64,000 nucleotides of DNA from Umezawaea tangerina. Its GTDB lineage: Bacteria; Actinomycetota; Actinomycetes; Mycobacteriales; Pseudonocardiaceae. Positions 56,221 to 64,000 of this stretch are shown here, piece after piece. Each line of letters opens with the position of its first letter. Within the stretch, counting starts at the first letter, position 1. The position numbers were made by a program, and so were the translations under genes. The notes below the pieces were generated by a model. The model did not search any database. It was not told the DNA's origin and saw only the letters and a list, made by a program, of their open reading frames with translations. Location: assembly GCF_003002815.1 (NCBI RefSeq), contig NZ_PVTF01000010.1, positions 310,001-374,000 of the forward strand, in the 5' to 3' direction.

Positions 56221-56874
56221 TCAGTGTACGGAAACGATCCCGTTGTCGAGGACGAGTGTGCGGTCCGCCGCGCGGTGCACGAGGTCGTGGTGGGTGGCGA
56301 TGAGCACGGCCGAACCGGTGTCCGCCGCACGGCGCAGCACGGCGACGGCGGCGGGGGCGCTGCGCCGGTCGAGGTGGGCGGTCGGCTCGTCGGCGAGCAG
56401 CACCTTCGGGCCGGTGATGACGGCGCGGGCGAGCGCGGCGCGCTGCTGCTGGCCGAACGACACCTCGGCCGGGTAGCGGTCGCCGAGGCCGTCGATGCCC
56501 AGCTCGGCCATCAGCCCGTCCACGGCGTCGCCCACCGGGTGGCCGCGGCGGGCCGGGTCCAGGCGCAGCGGCAGGGCGATGTTCTCGGCCAGCGTCAGCT
56601 CGCCCGCCAGGCCGAGGGCCTGCGGCAGCACGGCGCACAGCTGCCACGGCGGGGGAGTGGTGAGCGACCGCCCGCACACCTCCACCGTGCCCCGGTCGGG
56701 CTGGTCGAACCCGCACAGCAGGGTGACCAGCGCGCTCTTGCCCGACCCGGACGGCCCGGACAGCGTGACCAGCTCCCCGGCGGCCACCTCCAGGTCGACG
56801 CCGCGCAGCACGTGCACCGCGCCGCTGGGGTGGTCGAACGACCGGTGCACCCCGTCCGCCCGCAACGCCGTCAC
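56221..56874 (-). CDS. ABC transporter ATPase with degenerate signature motif
   Basis: 217 residues. Walker A GPSGSGKSALV, Q-loop VLPQALG, Walker B VLLADEPTAHLDR, switch His in IATHHDLVHRA. The signature is VSFGQQQRAALARA instead of LSGGQ, so it may be weakly active and work as a heterodimer with its neighbour. LolD/MacB-type. GTG 56874 overlaps the upstream ATPase stop (GTGA). Confidence 0.87.
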   Translation of the reverse strand: MTALRADGVHRSFDHPSGAVHVLRGVDLEVAAGELVTLSGPSGSGKSALVTLLCGFDQPDRGTVEVCGRSLTTPPPWQLCAVLPQALGLAGELTLAENIALPLRLDPARRGHPVGDAVDGLMAELGIDGLGDRYPAEVSFGQQQRAALARAVITGPKVLLADEPTAHLDRRSAPAAVAVLRRAADTGSAVLIATHHDLVHRAADRTLVLDNGIVSVH

Positions 56875-57533
56875 GTCAACGCCCCGTCGCGCAGCGTGAA
56901 CAGCTGGTCCGCCAACGCGATCAGCCGGGGGTCGTGCGAGGCGACCACGACCGGGACGCCTTGGCGGGACAGGTCCACGAGGGTCTCCAGGACGAGGTCG
57001 GCGGACGCGGTGTCCAGCTGCGAGGTGGGTTCGTCGGCGAGCACCACGGCGGCGCCGCGGGCCAGCGCGCACCCGAAGGCGAGCCGCTGCTGCTGCCCGC
57101 CCGACAGCGCGGTCACCTTCCAGCTCGCGGTGCCGGGCAGGCCGAGGTCGTCGAGCAGCCCGTCCACCCGCTCCGGGCGCCCGGCGGACTGGGCGGCGGC
57201 ACGCAGGTTGTCGCCGACGGACAGGTGGCCGATCAGGTTGTCGCCGGGGTTCTGGAACACCAGCGCGATGTCGGTGCGCCGCAACGCCCGGCGCGCGCGG
57301 TCCGACAGCCGGGTCGTGCCGCGGCCGTGCAGCTCGACGGCGCCCAGCGTCGGCCGTTCGACCAGGCCCAGCACCCGCAGCAACGTCGACTTGCCCGACC
57401 CGGACGGCCCGGCCAGCACGGTGATGCCGGTCGACGGGACGTCCAGGCCCACGTCGGACACGGCGGTGACCGTGCCGCCGGGGGTGCGGTAGTCGACGCC
57501 GACGCCGGTCAGCCGCAGGACGTGGTCAGCCAC
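56871..57533 (-). CDS. ABC transporter ATPase (LolD/MacB type)
   Basis: 220 residues. Walker A AGPSGSGKSTLLRVL, Q-loop VFQNPGDNLIGHLSV, canonical signature ALSGGQQQRLAFGCALAR, Walker B VVLADEPTSQLDT, switch His in VVASHDPRLI. Start GTG 57533 lies inside the permease gene (8-bp overlap), giving translational coupling. It forms a heterodimer candidate with the next gene, whose signature is degenerate. Confidence 0.88.
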   Translation of the reverse strand: MADHVLRLTGVGVDYRTPGGTVTAVSDVGLDVPSTGITVLAGPSGSGKSTLLRVLGLVERPTLGAVELHGRGTTRLSDRARRALRRTDIALVFQNPGDNLIGHLSVGDNLRAAAQSAGRPERVDGLLDDLGLPGTASWKVTALSGGQQQRLAFGCALARGAAVVLADEPTSQLDTASADLVLETLVDLSRQGVPVVVASHDPRLIALADQLFTLRDGALT

Positions 57534-60033
57534 GGATCAGCTCCCCGATCCGGGCCGCGCGGGCGGCGCGCAGCGCGATCCACGCCGCCGCGAGCACGAC
57601 CAGCGCGCTGCCGACGGCCGTGGTCACCAGCAGCGGCAGCACGTTCGGCAGCGTCGGCGACGGCGTGAGCCGCGGCGCCGGGTCCAGCCGCGGCACGGCG
57701 ACCCCGCTGCTGAGCGCGCTCGCGGCGCTGCCGACGACGACCGCGAACGCCGCCACCGCGCCGAGCTCCACCAGGTGGCTGGACAGCAGCGTGGCCGGGC
57801 TCATGCCCATCCTGGTGCTCAGCGCGCCCGCGACCGCGTTCTGCCGCCTGCGCACCTCGATCGCGAGCAGCAGCGCGATGGCCGCGACGATCGCGAGCAC
57901 CCCGCCGATCGCGGTGACGAACCCGAACGCCCACCCGATGGTGAGGAACGGCAGCCCGGCGATCGCCTTGGACCGCTCCTGCACGCCGGTGTAGTCGATG
58001 CCCGCCGCGCGCAGCGGCCCGGTGAGGTCGGCGGCGGACCTGGTGGACCACAGGTACCAGGAGCCGACGGCGTCGGCGGCCGTGACCCGGTCGCGCGGCA
58101 CGACGTACCCGTCCGCGCCGACCTTCGGGAACGACGGCAGCGTCGTCCTGGGGTTCAGCGGCGGCAGTCCGGGCAGCTGGACGTCGCGGCGCGCGGGTGG
58201 GCCGATCCGCAGCGGCTCGGTGAGCAGCGCGCGCAGCTCGTCGGGGTCGGCGGTGCCGAGGTAGGCGCCGTCGGTGAACGTGGCCGGGTCCACCACCACC
58301 GCGGTGCGGTCGTACTGGCTGCTGACGCCGACGACCGTGGTCGACCCGCGCAGCTCGGCCGGCAGCTCGCGCTCGCCGGTGACCAGGTCGGTGCCGATCT
58401 GCACGACGCTGTTGGCGCCGGTGTAGAGGCCGGACTTCTCGTCCAGCGCGGTCCGCTGGGCGTTGGCGACGCTGGTGCCGACGGCGATCGTGCCGATGGC
58501 CAGCACCCCCACCAGCAGCACGCCGGTCACCGGTCCGGCGCTCGCGGCGAGCCTGCGGATCGCGATCTGGGCGGCGGGCCGGTGCCACAGCGACGCGCGG
58601 TGCGACGCGCGCAGCAGCACCCGCAGCACCCTGGCCGCGAGCAGCGCGGTGGTCAGCACGACCAGCAGCGGGAACGCCAGCGCGGCCGCGTCGATCCCGG
58701 GCAGTCCGCCGATCTTGAGCGGCGTGGACAGCCCACCCGCCCGCAGCCGCTGCCAGGCCGCGAACGCCAGCGCCGCGGTCGCCAGTTCCCACGGGACGGC
58801 GGCGAGCACCCGGCGGGCGAGCCCCCTGCCCGTCGGTGCCTGGAACATCCGGTGCGCGTGGAACGCGGTCACCACCAGCGTGACGGCGAGGCTCGCCAGG
58901 ACGACGGCGACGACCGCGAGTACGGCGGTGGGCAGCGCGTCGGGTTCGAGGTCGGTGGACGGCGCGTACACGCCGAGCAGCAGCCGGGCCGTGCCCAGAC
59001 CCGCCGCGCCGCCCAGCACCAGCGGTGCGCCGAGCTCCAGCACCGCGCGGCCGCCGAGCGCCCACGGCCCGGAGCCGCGGCACCACAGCATCCGCAGCTC
59101 GGTCCGGCGGCGCTGCACCCAGCCCGCGGTGACCGTGCCGACGCCCGCGAGCCCGATGAGCAGGCTGATCAGGGTCAGCGGCAGGACGGCGGCGCGGACG
59201 TTGGCCGCGGTGGCGCGCGCGTTCTCCACCGGCAGGGGCAGCACGACGTTGTGGCGCAGCCTCGGGATGATCCCGTCGGTGCGGTCGTCGATCCGGTCGA
59301 GCAGAGCGGTCCCGGACGCCAGCAGCACCTCGGCCTGCGTCGCGGTGCGCGGCGCCGGGACGGGGAAGCGCAGCGACAGCGCGACGCCTCCGCCGGTGAG
59401 CTCCGGCGGCAGCGCGTCGAAAGCCTCCTGGCTGGGCATCCACACCACCGAGCTGGTGACGTCCTTGCGGGTGATCTTGTTGGGCACGACCTGCTTGCGC
59501 TCGCCGCACCACCACTGGTCGATCGGGTCGTTGAGGTCGGCGTAGATCGCGGTGACCGGGGGCAGCCTGCCGCCCATGCCGCGTTCGCCCAGCCGCAGGT
59601 CGGTCGTGTCGGCGACGCTGCGGGGGACCCACATGCCGTCGCGGGACCCGCCCTCGAGCACGGTCACGTGGTCCACGGCGCCCTCGCGGTAGCCGAACTT
59701 CGCGAACGTCGGCCTGCCGCCGAAGTCGGTGCGGACCTCGGTGGTGTAGGTCGCGGCGAGCACGGGCAGCGACCCGGCGGTCTCGCGCGCGGCGGCGACC
59801 ACCTCGTCGACCCGGTCGGCGGGCACGCCGCGGTCGGCGTCGAGTCCGGGGTGCAGCAGCTGCTCGCACAGCCGGTCCTGCTGGTAGGCGACCGCGGCGC
59901 TGCCGGAGGCCGAGGAGTGCAGCACGGCGGCGGCCACGACGAAGCTCAGCAGCAGCGCTGTCACCACGCTGACCAGCAGGGTCAGCGGGCTCGACAGGGC
60001 CGCGCGGGGTGCGGCGCGCCACGGGGTCTGCAC
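57526..60033 (-). CDS. FtsX-family ABC permease (MacB/LolC-like)
   Basis: 835 residues. N-terminal helix (SSPLTLLVSVVTALLLSFVV), a large extracytoplasmic domain, two groups of helices each around an FtsX core (LPLTLISLLIGLAGVGTVTAG and AVGSALVVLAAAWIALRAARAARIGEL, in part). FtsX-type permeases use mechanotransmission to move lipids, peptides or drive cell-wall enzymes rather than classic import. First gene of a four-gene operon with two ATPases and an SGNH hydrolase. Confidence 0.83.
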   Translation of the reverse strand: MQTPWRAAPRAALSSPLTLLVSVVTALLLSFVVAAAVLHSSASGSAAVAYQQDRLCEQLLHPGLDADRGVPADRVDEVVAAARETAGSLPVLAATYTTEVRTDFGGRPTFAKFGYREGAVDHVTVLEGGSRDGMWVPRSVADTTDLRLGERGMGGRLPPVTAIYADLNDPIDQWWCGERKQVVPNKITRKDVTSSVVWMPSQEAFDALPPELTGGGVALSLRFPVPAPRTATQAEVLLASGTALLDRIDDRTDGIIPRLRHNVVLPLPVENARATAANVRAAVLPLTLISLLIGLAGVGTVTAGWVQRRRTELRMLWCRGSGPWALGGRAVLELGAPLVLGGAAGLGTARLLLGVYAPSTDLEPDALPTAVLAVVAVVLASLAVTLVVTAFHAHRMFQAPTGRGLARRVLAAVPWELATAALAFAAWQRLRAGGLSTPLKIGGLPGIDAAALAFPLLVVLTTALLAARVLRVLLRASHRASLWHRPAAQIAIRRLAASAGPVTGVLLVGVLAIGTIAVGTSVANAQRTALDEKSGLYTGANSVVQIGTDLVTGERELPAELRGSTTVVGVSSQYDRTAVVVDPATFTDGAYLGTADPDELRALLTEPLRIGPPARRDVQLPGLPPLNPRTTLPSFPKVGADGYVVPRDRVTAADAVGSWYLWSTRSAADLTGPLRAAGIDYTGVQERSKAIAGLPFLTIGWAFGFVTAIGGVLAIVAAIALLLAIEVRRRQNAVAGALSTRMGMSPATLLSSHLVELGAVAAFAVVVGSAASALSSGVAVPRLDPAPRLTPSPTLPNVLPLLVTTAVGSALVVLAAAWIALRAARAARIGELIRG

Positions 60034-60085
60034 GGGCGAACGCTATACGTCGGATGTCCGGTCGGGGAGTGTTTCGCCGAGAACC

Positions 60086-60114
60086 TTGACAGTGGGTTGA
60101 TGGTCTAGTCCAAT
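60086..60114 (+). promoter_or_regulatory. Chitinase promoter with DasR-type box in the spacer
   Basis: -35 TTGACA (60086-60091), 17 bp, -10 TCCAAT (60109-60114). The spacer and -10 contain GATGGTCTAGTCCAAT (60099-60114), which keeps the TGGTCTAGnCCA core of the DasR consensus (12 of 16). Such boxes are known in chitinase promoters of Streptomyces. Confidence 0.7.
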
Positions 60115-60158
60115 TCGGAAACAGACCCACCTGGAGGCCGCCACCACTAGGAGGACGC

Positions 60159-61661
60159 ATGTCACGTGTGCTGCTCGCGAGAGTGGCGGCGGTGGTGACG
60201 CTCGTGGTCGGCGCCGTGCTGGTGGGCCTCGCGCCCGCCTACGCCGCCGGGGTCACCGCCACCTTCACCAAGACGTCGAGCTGGGAGACCGGCTACACCG
60301 CCCAGTTCGCGGTCAAGAACGACACCAGCTCGACGGTGTCGAGCTGGAAGGTCGAGTTCGACCTGCCCACCGGCACCGCCGTCGGCGCGTACTGGGACGC
60401 CCTGCAGACCAACTCCGCCGGGCACTACTCGTTCACCAACCGCGACTACAACGGCACGATCGCGCCCGGCGCCACCGTGACGTTCGGCTTCAACGCGAGC
60501 GGGACGGCGAGCCCGGCCAACTGCAAGATCAACGGCGCCGCGTGCACCGGCGGCACCACGCCGCCCACCACCACGACGACCACGACCACCACCACGACGA
60601 CGACCACCACGACCACACCGCCGACCACGACACCGCCGCCCGCGACCGGGCTGCCCAAGCGGGTGCTCGTCGGCTACCTGCACGCCAGCTTCGCCAACGG
60701 GTCCGGGTACATCCGGATGAAGGACGTCTCCGACGACTGGGACGTCATCAACCTGTCCTTCGCCGAGCCGACCTCCGCCACCTCCGGCCAGCTGAGGTTC
60801 ACCCTGTGCCCGGTCGCCGAGTGCCCGAACGTCGAGTCCGAGGCGGAGTTCATCGCGGGCATCCGCGCCAAGCAGGCCGCGGGCAAGAAGGTGCTCATCT
60901 CGGTGGGCGGCGCCAACGGCCAGGTGCAGCTGTCCACGACGGCCGCGCGCGACGCGTTCGTCAGCTCGGCGTCGGCGATCATCGACAAGTACGGCCTGGA
61001 CGGCATCGACATCGACTTCGAGGGCCACTCGCTCTCGCTCAACGACGGCGACACCGACTTCCGCAGCCCCACCACACCGGTGATCGTGAACCTGATCTCC
61101 GCGCTGAAGACGCTGAAGTCCCGCTACGGCGCCAAGTTCGTGCTCACCATGGCGCCCGAGACGTTCTTCGTCCAGGTCGGCTACCAGTTCTACGGCGGCC
61201 AGGGCGGCGCGGACAGCCGCACCGGCGCGTACCTGCCGGTCATCCACGCGCTGCGCGACTCGCTGACGCTGCTGCACGTGCAGGACTACAACTCCGGTCC
61301 CGTCACGGGGCTGGACAACCAGTACCACACCATGGGCGGCGCGGACTTCCACGTCGCGATGACGGACATGGTGCTGGCCGGGTTCCCGGTTCGCGGGGAC
61401 GCGTCGAAGTTCTTCACCGGCCTGCGCCAGGACCAGGTCGCCTTCGGCCTGCCCGCGAGCATCAACGCGGGCAACGGGTTCACGTCGGTCGCCGACACGC
61501 ACACCGCGCTGGACTGCCTGATGAAGGGCGCGAACTGCGGCTCCTACAAGCCGAAGGGCGTGTACCCGAACCTGCGCGGCCTGATGACGTGGTCGGTCAA
61601 CTGGGACCGCTTCAACGGTTTCGAGTTCTCCAAGGCCAACCGGGCTTACCTGCCCCGGTGA
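60159..61661 (+). CDS. Secreted chitinase: CBM2 plus GH18
   Basis: 500 residues. Signal peptide to AYAAG, then a CBM2 (about 31-130; VTATFTKTSSWETGYTAQF, ending CKINGAACTGG). A Thr/Pro linker of about 35 residues follows, then a GH18 barrel with catalytic DGIDIDFEG (DxxDxDxE, Glu288) and MAPETFFVQ. It degrades chitin outside the cell. AGGAGGA precedes ATG 60159. The promoter has a DasR-type box, so induction by N-acetylglucosamine signalling is expected. Two hairpins end the gene. Confidence 0.92.
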   Translation: MSRVLLARVAAVVTLVVGAVLVGLAPAYAAGVTATFTKTSSWETGYTAQFAVKNDTSSTVSSWKVEFDLPTGTAVGAYWDALQTNSAGHYSFTNRDYNGTIAPGATVTFGFNASGTASPANCKINGAACTGGTTPPTTTTTTTTTTTTTTTTTPPTTTPPPATGLPKRVLVGYLHASFANGSGYIRMKDVSDDWDVINLSFAEPTSATSGQLRFTLCPVAECPNVESEAEFIAGIRAKQAAGKKVLISVGGANGQVQLSTTAARDAFVSSASAIIDKYGLDGIDIDFEGHSLSLNDGDTDFRSPTTPVIVNLISALKTLKSRYGAKFVLTMAPETFFVQVGYQFYGGQGGADSRTGAYLPVIHALRDSLTLLHVQDYNSGPVTGLDNQYHTMGGADFHVAMTDMVLAGFPVRGDASKFFTGLRQDQVAFGLPASINAGNGFTSVADTHTALDCLMKGANCGSYKPKGVYPNLRGLMTWSVNWDRFNGFEFSKANRAYLPR

Positions 61662-61668
61662 CCGCCGC

Positions 61669-61692
61669 TGCCGGGTGGTCCCCCACCCGGCA
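61669..61692. terminator. First hairpin after the chitinase
   Basis: TGCCGGGTGG-TCCC-CCACCCGGCA, 10-bp perfect stem 8 bp after the stop. Confidence 0.65.
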
Positions 61693-61699
61693 CGGCACC

Positions 61700-61730
61700 G
61701 CCGGCCGGAGGACCCTGACCTCCGGCCGGC
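61700..61730. terminator. Second hairpin, shared with the convergent amidase
   Basis: GCCGGCCGGAGG (61700-61711) pairs perfectly with 61719-61730, loop ACCCTGA. It ends 1 bp before the amidase stop. Confidence 0.7.
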
Positions 61731-61731
61731 G

Positions 61732-63090
61732 CTACCAGGGGCCGCCCGCTCCACCAGGGGCCACGGTGCGCTCCACCAGTTCCGCGGCGTCCAGGCAGGT
61801 GTCCTCGCGGTACATGCGGCCGATCACCTGCACGCCCATCGGGAACCCGTCGACCAGTCCGGTGGGCACCGCGACCGCGGGCACGCCGACCAGGCTGGTC
61901 ACCGAGCACAGCGCGATCGCCCGCGAGTACCGGTCGAACTCCTCCTCGTCGCGGGACTCCTGGTCCGGTGCGAACGACGGCACGGTGCTGACCGGTCCCA
62001 GCAGCAGCGGCCGGTCGTCGAGGAGCTCCCCCCAGGCGCGCCGGATCCCTTGCCGCACACCGGTCAGCGCGAGGTACCCGGCCAGGTCGGCCGGTTCCCG
62101 CCTGCGCATCGACAGCTCCAGGTACCGGCTCGCCCCCGTCCCGAGCAGGTCGCGCACCACGGGCCAGGTCCGCGCGAACTCGGTCATGATCAGCCCCGAG
62201 TAGGCGTCCAGCGCCTCGGCCATCCTCGGCGGCAGCACCTCCTCGACGTCGTGACCGTTGTCCGACAACGTCCCCGCGGCCGCGTCCAGCGCCGCCCGCA
62301 CGTCCGGGTGCGCGCTCGGGTCGGCCACCAGCCCGACCCGGCGGGGCACCGGCGGCCCGGTCACCGGCACCGGGACCGCGCGCGGGTCGCGCACGTCCGC
62401 GCCGCAGAGCACCTCGTGCACCACGCGCAGGTCGGCGACCGAGCGCGCCAGCGGCCCGTCGACCGGGATCACCTGGGAGGCGAGGGGAGGGTCGTCCGCG
62501 CCGAACCGGTGGTCGGCGGCGTAGCGGCCGGTGGACGGCTTGAGCCCGCACACCCCGGTGAACATGGCCGGGATGCGCAGCGAACCACCGGAGTCGTTGC
62601 CCAGCCCCAGCAGCGCCATGCCGGTCGCCACCGCGACCGCGTCGCCGCCACTGGACCCGCCCGGCGTCTTCGCGCCGTCCCACGGGTTCGCGGTGTGGCC
62701 GTGCAGCTCGCTGGCCGTGTGCATGCCGCGCACCGTCAGCGTCGGCAGGTTCGCGTGCCCGATCGGGATCGCGCCCGCCGCCCGCAGCCGCGCGACCGGC
62801 GGCGCGTCGACCGGGCGGACGAGGTCGCGGAACCGCGCGACCCCGTGCGTGGTGGCCTTCCCGGCCACGTCGAGGTTGTCCTTCACCGAGAACGGGACAC
62901 CCGCCAACGGGCCGTCGCGCACGTGTCGGGCCTGCTCGCGGGCGTCGTCGGCGAACACCTCGGCCAGCGCGTTGACCACCGGGTTCACCTCGGCGATCCG
63001 CGCCAGGTGCGCCTCCACCACCTCGACCGCGCTCACCTCGCCCGCGCGCACCCGGCGCCCGGTCTCGACCGCGCTCGCTTCCCACGGCAT
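61732..63090 (-). CDS. Amidase signature family hydrolase
   Basis: 452 residues. The Ser-cisSer-Lys triad is complete: Lys in PFSVKDNLDVAG, Ser in KTPGGSSGGDAVAVATG, nucleophile Ser in LGNDSGGSLRIPAMF. Start near GGGGGGAAGC (RBS). Broad amidase family; substrate unknown. Divergent from a TetR regulator with two palindromic sites in the 59-bp gap, so it is probably the regulator's target. Confidence 0.88.
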   Translation of the reverse strand: MPWEASAVETGRRVRAGEVSAVEVVEAHLARIAEVNPVVNALAEVFADDAREQARHVRDGPLAGVPFSVKDNLDVAGKATTHGVARFRDLVRPVDAPPVARLRAAGAIPIGHANLPTLTVRGMHTASELHGHTANPWDGAKTPGGSSGGDAVAVATGMALLGLGNDSGGSLRIPAMFTGVCGLKPSTGRYAADHRFGADDPPLASQVIPVDGPLARSVADLRVVHEVLCGADVRDPRAVPVPVTGPPVPRRVGLVADPSAHPDVRAALDAAAGTLSDNGHDVEEVLPPRMAEALDAYSGLIMTEFARTWPVVRDLLGTGASRYLELSMRRREPADLAGYLALTGVRQGIRRAWGELLDDRPLLLGPVSTVPSFAPDQESRDEEEFDRYSRAIALCSVTSLVGVPAVAVPTGLVDGFPMGVQVIGRMYREDTCLDAAELVERTVAPGGAGGPW

Positions 63091-63109
63091 GCTTCCCCCC
63101 CACGGTTTC

Positions 63110-63145
63110 GGATACAGGTGTGTATCTGGATACGGTAACGTATCC
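63110..63145. promoter_or_regulatory. Two abutting 18-bp TetR operators
   Basis: Site 1 GGATACAGGTGTGTATCT (63110-63127) and site 2 GGATACGGTAACGTATCC (63128-63145) each follow GGATAC-N6-GTATCC. Site 2 covers the -10-like TAACGT (63136-63141) of the leaderless TetR promoter. Confidence 0.7.
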
Positions 63146-63149
63146 GAAT

Positions 63150-63755
63150 GTGGCGACCGAGCGGATGACCCGTGACCAGAGCCGGGCGCTGACCCGTGCC
63201 CGGCTGATCGACGCGGCGGCGGAGCTGTTCGCCGAACGGGGTGTCAACGGCGCCTCGGTGGAGCAGATCGCCGAGCGCGCCGGGTACAGCCGGGGGGCGT
63301 TCTACGGCAACTTCGCGGACAAGGACGACCTCGTGCTCGCGCTGCTGGAGCGCCGGACCGAGGCCGAGCTCGACGAGGTCCGCGCCCTGTCCGGCGACCA
63401 GGAGGCGTTCCGGGCGTGGCACCGCGACCGCGCCGCCACCGTCCCGACCTGGCTCGCGCTGCGCACCGAGCTCTGGCTGCACGCCCTGCGCGACGACCGC
63501 CTCCGCGCCCGCCTGGCCGACCGCGAGCTCTTCGCCCGCCGCGCGATCGCCGGCGGCATCGACGACGCGCTGACCCGCGCGGGTGTCCGACCGCCCGCCG
63601 ACCTCGGTTTCCTCGCGCTCATCGCGCACGCGCTGGAGGACGGGCTGCTGATCCAGCGCGCGATCGCCCCGGAGGGCGTCTCCGACGAGGTGGTCCTCGA
63701 CGCCGTCGACCTGCTGTGCCGGTCGTGGGTCGCGCTGGCGCGGCAGGAGGGTTAG
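63150..63755 (+). CDS. TetR-family regulator
   Basis: 201 residues. HTH domain RARLIDAAAELFAERGVNGA ... IAERAGYSRGAFYGNFADKDDLVLALL; the C-terminal domain resembles the TetR_C6-like group (RDRAATVPTWLALRTELWLHALR). GTG 63150 lies 8 bp after TAACGT; ATG 63165 is an alternative. It faces the amidase gene across two tandem palindromes, which are likely its own binding sites. Confidence 0.85.
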   Translation: MATERMTRDQSRALTRARLIDAAAELFAERGVNGASVEQIAERAGYSRGAFYGNFADKDDLVLALLERRTEAELDEVRALSGDQEAFRAWHRDRAATVPTWLALRTELWLHALRDDRLRARLADRELFARRAIAGGIDDALTRAGVRPPADLGFLALIAHALEDGLLIQRAIAPEGVSDEVVLDAVDLLCRSWVALARQEG

Positions 63756-63871
63756 GCCGTGTTCCCTGGATCTCGTCCGATGGGGAACGCGCCCTGGCGG
63801 TGGAAGGCTCGCGCGGGTGCCGGTCGGTGCGGCGCCCGGCAGCCGCGCGAGGGTCTCGAATGGACTTCCGC

Positions 63872-63893
63872 TCCACCTGAAACCGCAGGTGGA
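63872..63893 (+). terminator. Possible terminator after the TetR gene
   Basis: TCCACCTG pairs with CAGGTGGA (8 bp, 6-nt loop). The remaining ~245 bp to the window end shows no confident gene. Confidence 0.35.
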
Positions 63894-64000
63894 AGCGCTC
63901 TTATGATTCATCCGGTCTATTGAGGACGTCAAGCGGCGCAAGGCATCCTGTGGTCGGAAGCTGTGGAGACCGATCGGTTGGTCTGCATTACGAAACGATA

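Noticed and set aside
60555-60640. ACC-rich microsatellite in the chitinase gene
   Set aside because: It encodes the Thr/Pro linker expected between CBM2 and GH18, so it is ordinary.

Overview
The window is a 64-kb piece of a high-GC actinomycete chromosome. Third codon positions are almost all G or C, GTG starts are frequent, many genes have no ribosome binding site (RBS), and regulators of the SARP, GlxA, TioE-like MerR and DasR-responsive types are present. The gene set (HelY, Eis-like acetyltransferase, chitinase with a DasR-type operator) fits Pseudonocardiales such as the Saccharothrix/Lentzea/Actinosynnema group. That placement is inference only. No tRNA, rRNA, CRISPR array, integrase or transposase was seen.

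Layout. 1-5.3 kb: end of a sugar-dehydrogenase-like protein and a ThuA/DUF1080 protein, both secreted and carrying CBM6 domains, then a thioesterase and a Zn alcohol dehydrogenase. 5.3-16.1 kb: nitroreductase, a hypothetical protein, a cyclase-family hydrolase, a large NB-ARC/TPR STAND protein, repeat-rich spacer DNA, the HelY helicase, a DUF4333 membrane protein and an Eis-like acetyltransferase. 16.2-24 kb: quinone oxidoreductase beside a TetR remnant, a FAD oxidoreductase with a Sel1-repeat protein, a lone 5'-3' exonuclease, and a tightly packed M24 peptidase/Lrp/phosphotransferase operon. 22.8-37 kb: a SARP regulator with a FAD monooxygenase, a GH79 glycosidase, an MBL hydrolase, GlxA and DJ-1 proteins, a TetR/FAD-monooxygenase pair, a GntR regulator with its operator facing a VOC/SDR/amidotransferase operon, and a PL14-like lyase. 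37-41.9 kb: MFS transporter, two tandem six-codon ORFs (MRDKIW and VRDKIW), a diguanylate cyclase, a large inverted-repeat element, and GrpB and GNAT genes with overlapping divergent promoters.

41.9-50.2 kb on the minus strand is the most unusual part. It is a compact five-gene operon: a free-standing acyltransferase resembling the acetyl-transferase domain of fungal/mycobacterial type I FAS, a malonyl-transferase, a single AT-less KS-KR-ACP polyketide synthase, a MATE exporter and a free-standing condensation-domain protein. It looks like a small trans-AT polyketide pathway with acyl transfer as the likely release step.

50.6-64 kb: a flavodoxin-fold oxidoreductase and a second GlxA regulator; a double-MerR regulator divergent from an erythromycin-esterase-like gene coupled to an Imm5-like immunity gene; a 650-bp zone of tandem repeats and hairpins; an ABC exporter operon (permease, two ATPases, secreted SGNH hydrolase); a secreted CBM2-GH18 chitinase under a DasR-type operator; and an amidase divergent from a TetR regulator with two abutting 18-bp palindromic sites.

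Two regulatory themes recur. Many starts lie 6-8 bases after a TAnnnT element (leaderless transcription). Two polysaccharide-degrading genes carry a DasR-type box exactly between -35 and -10, which points to control by N-acetylglucosamine availability.
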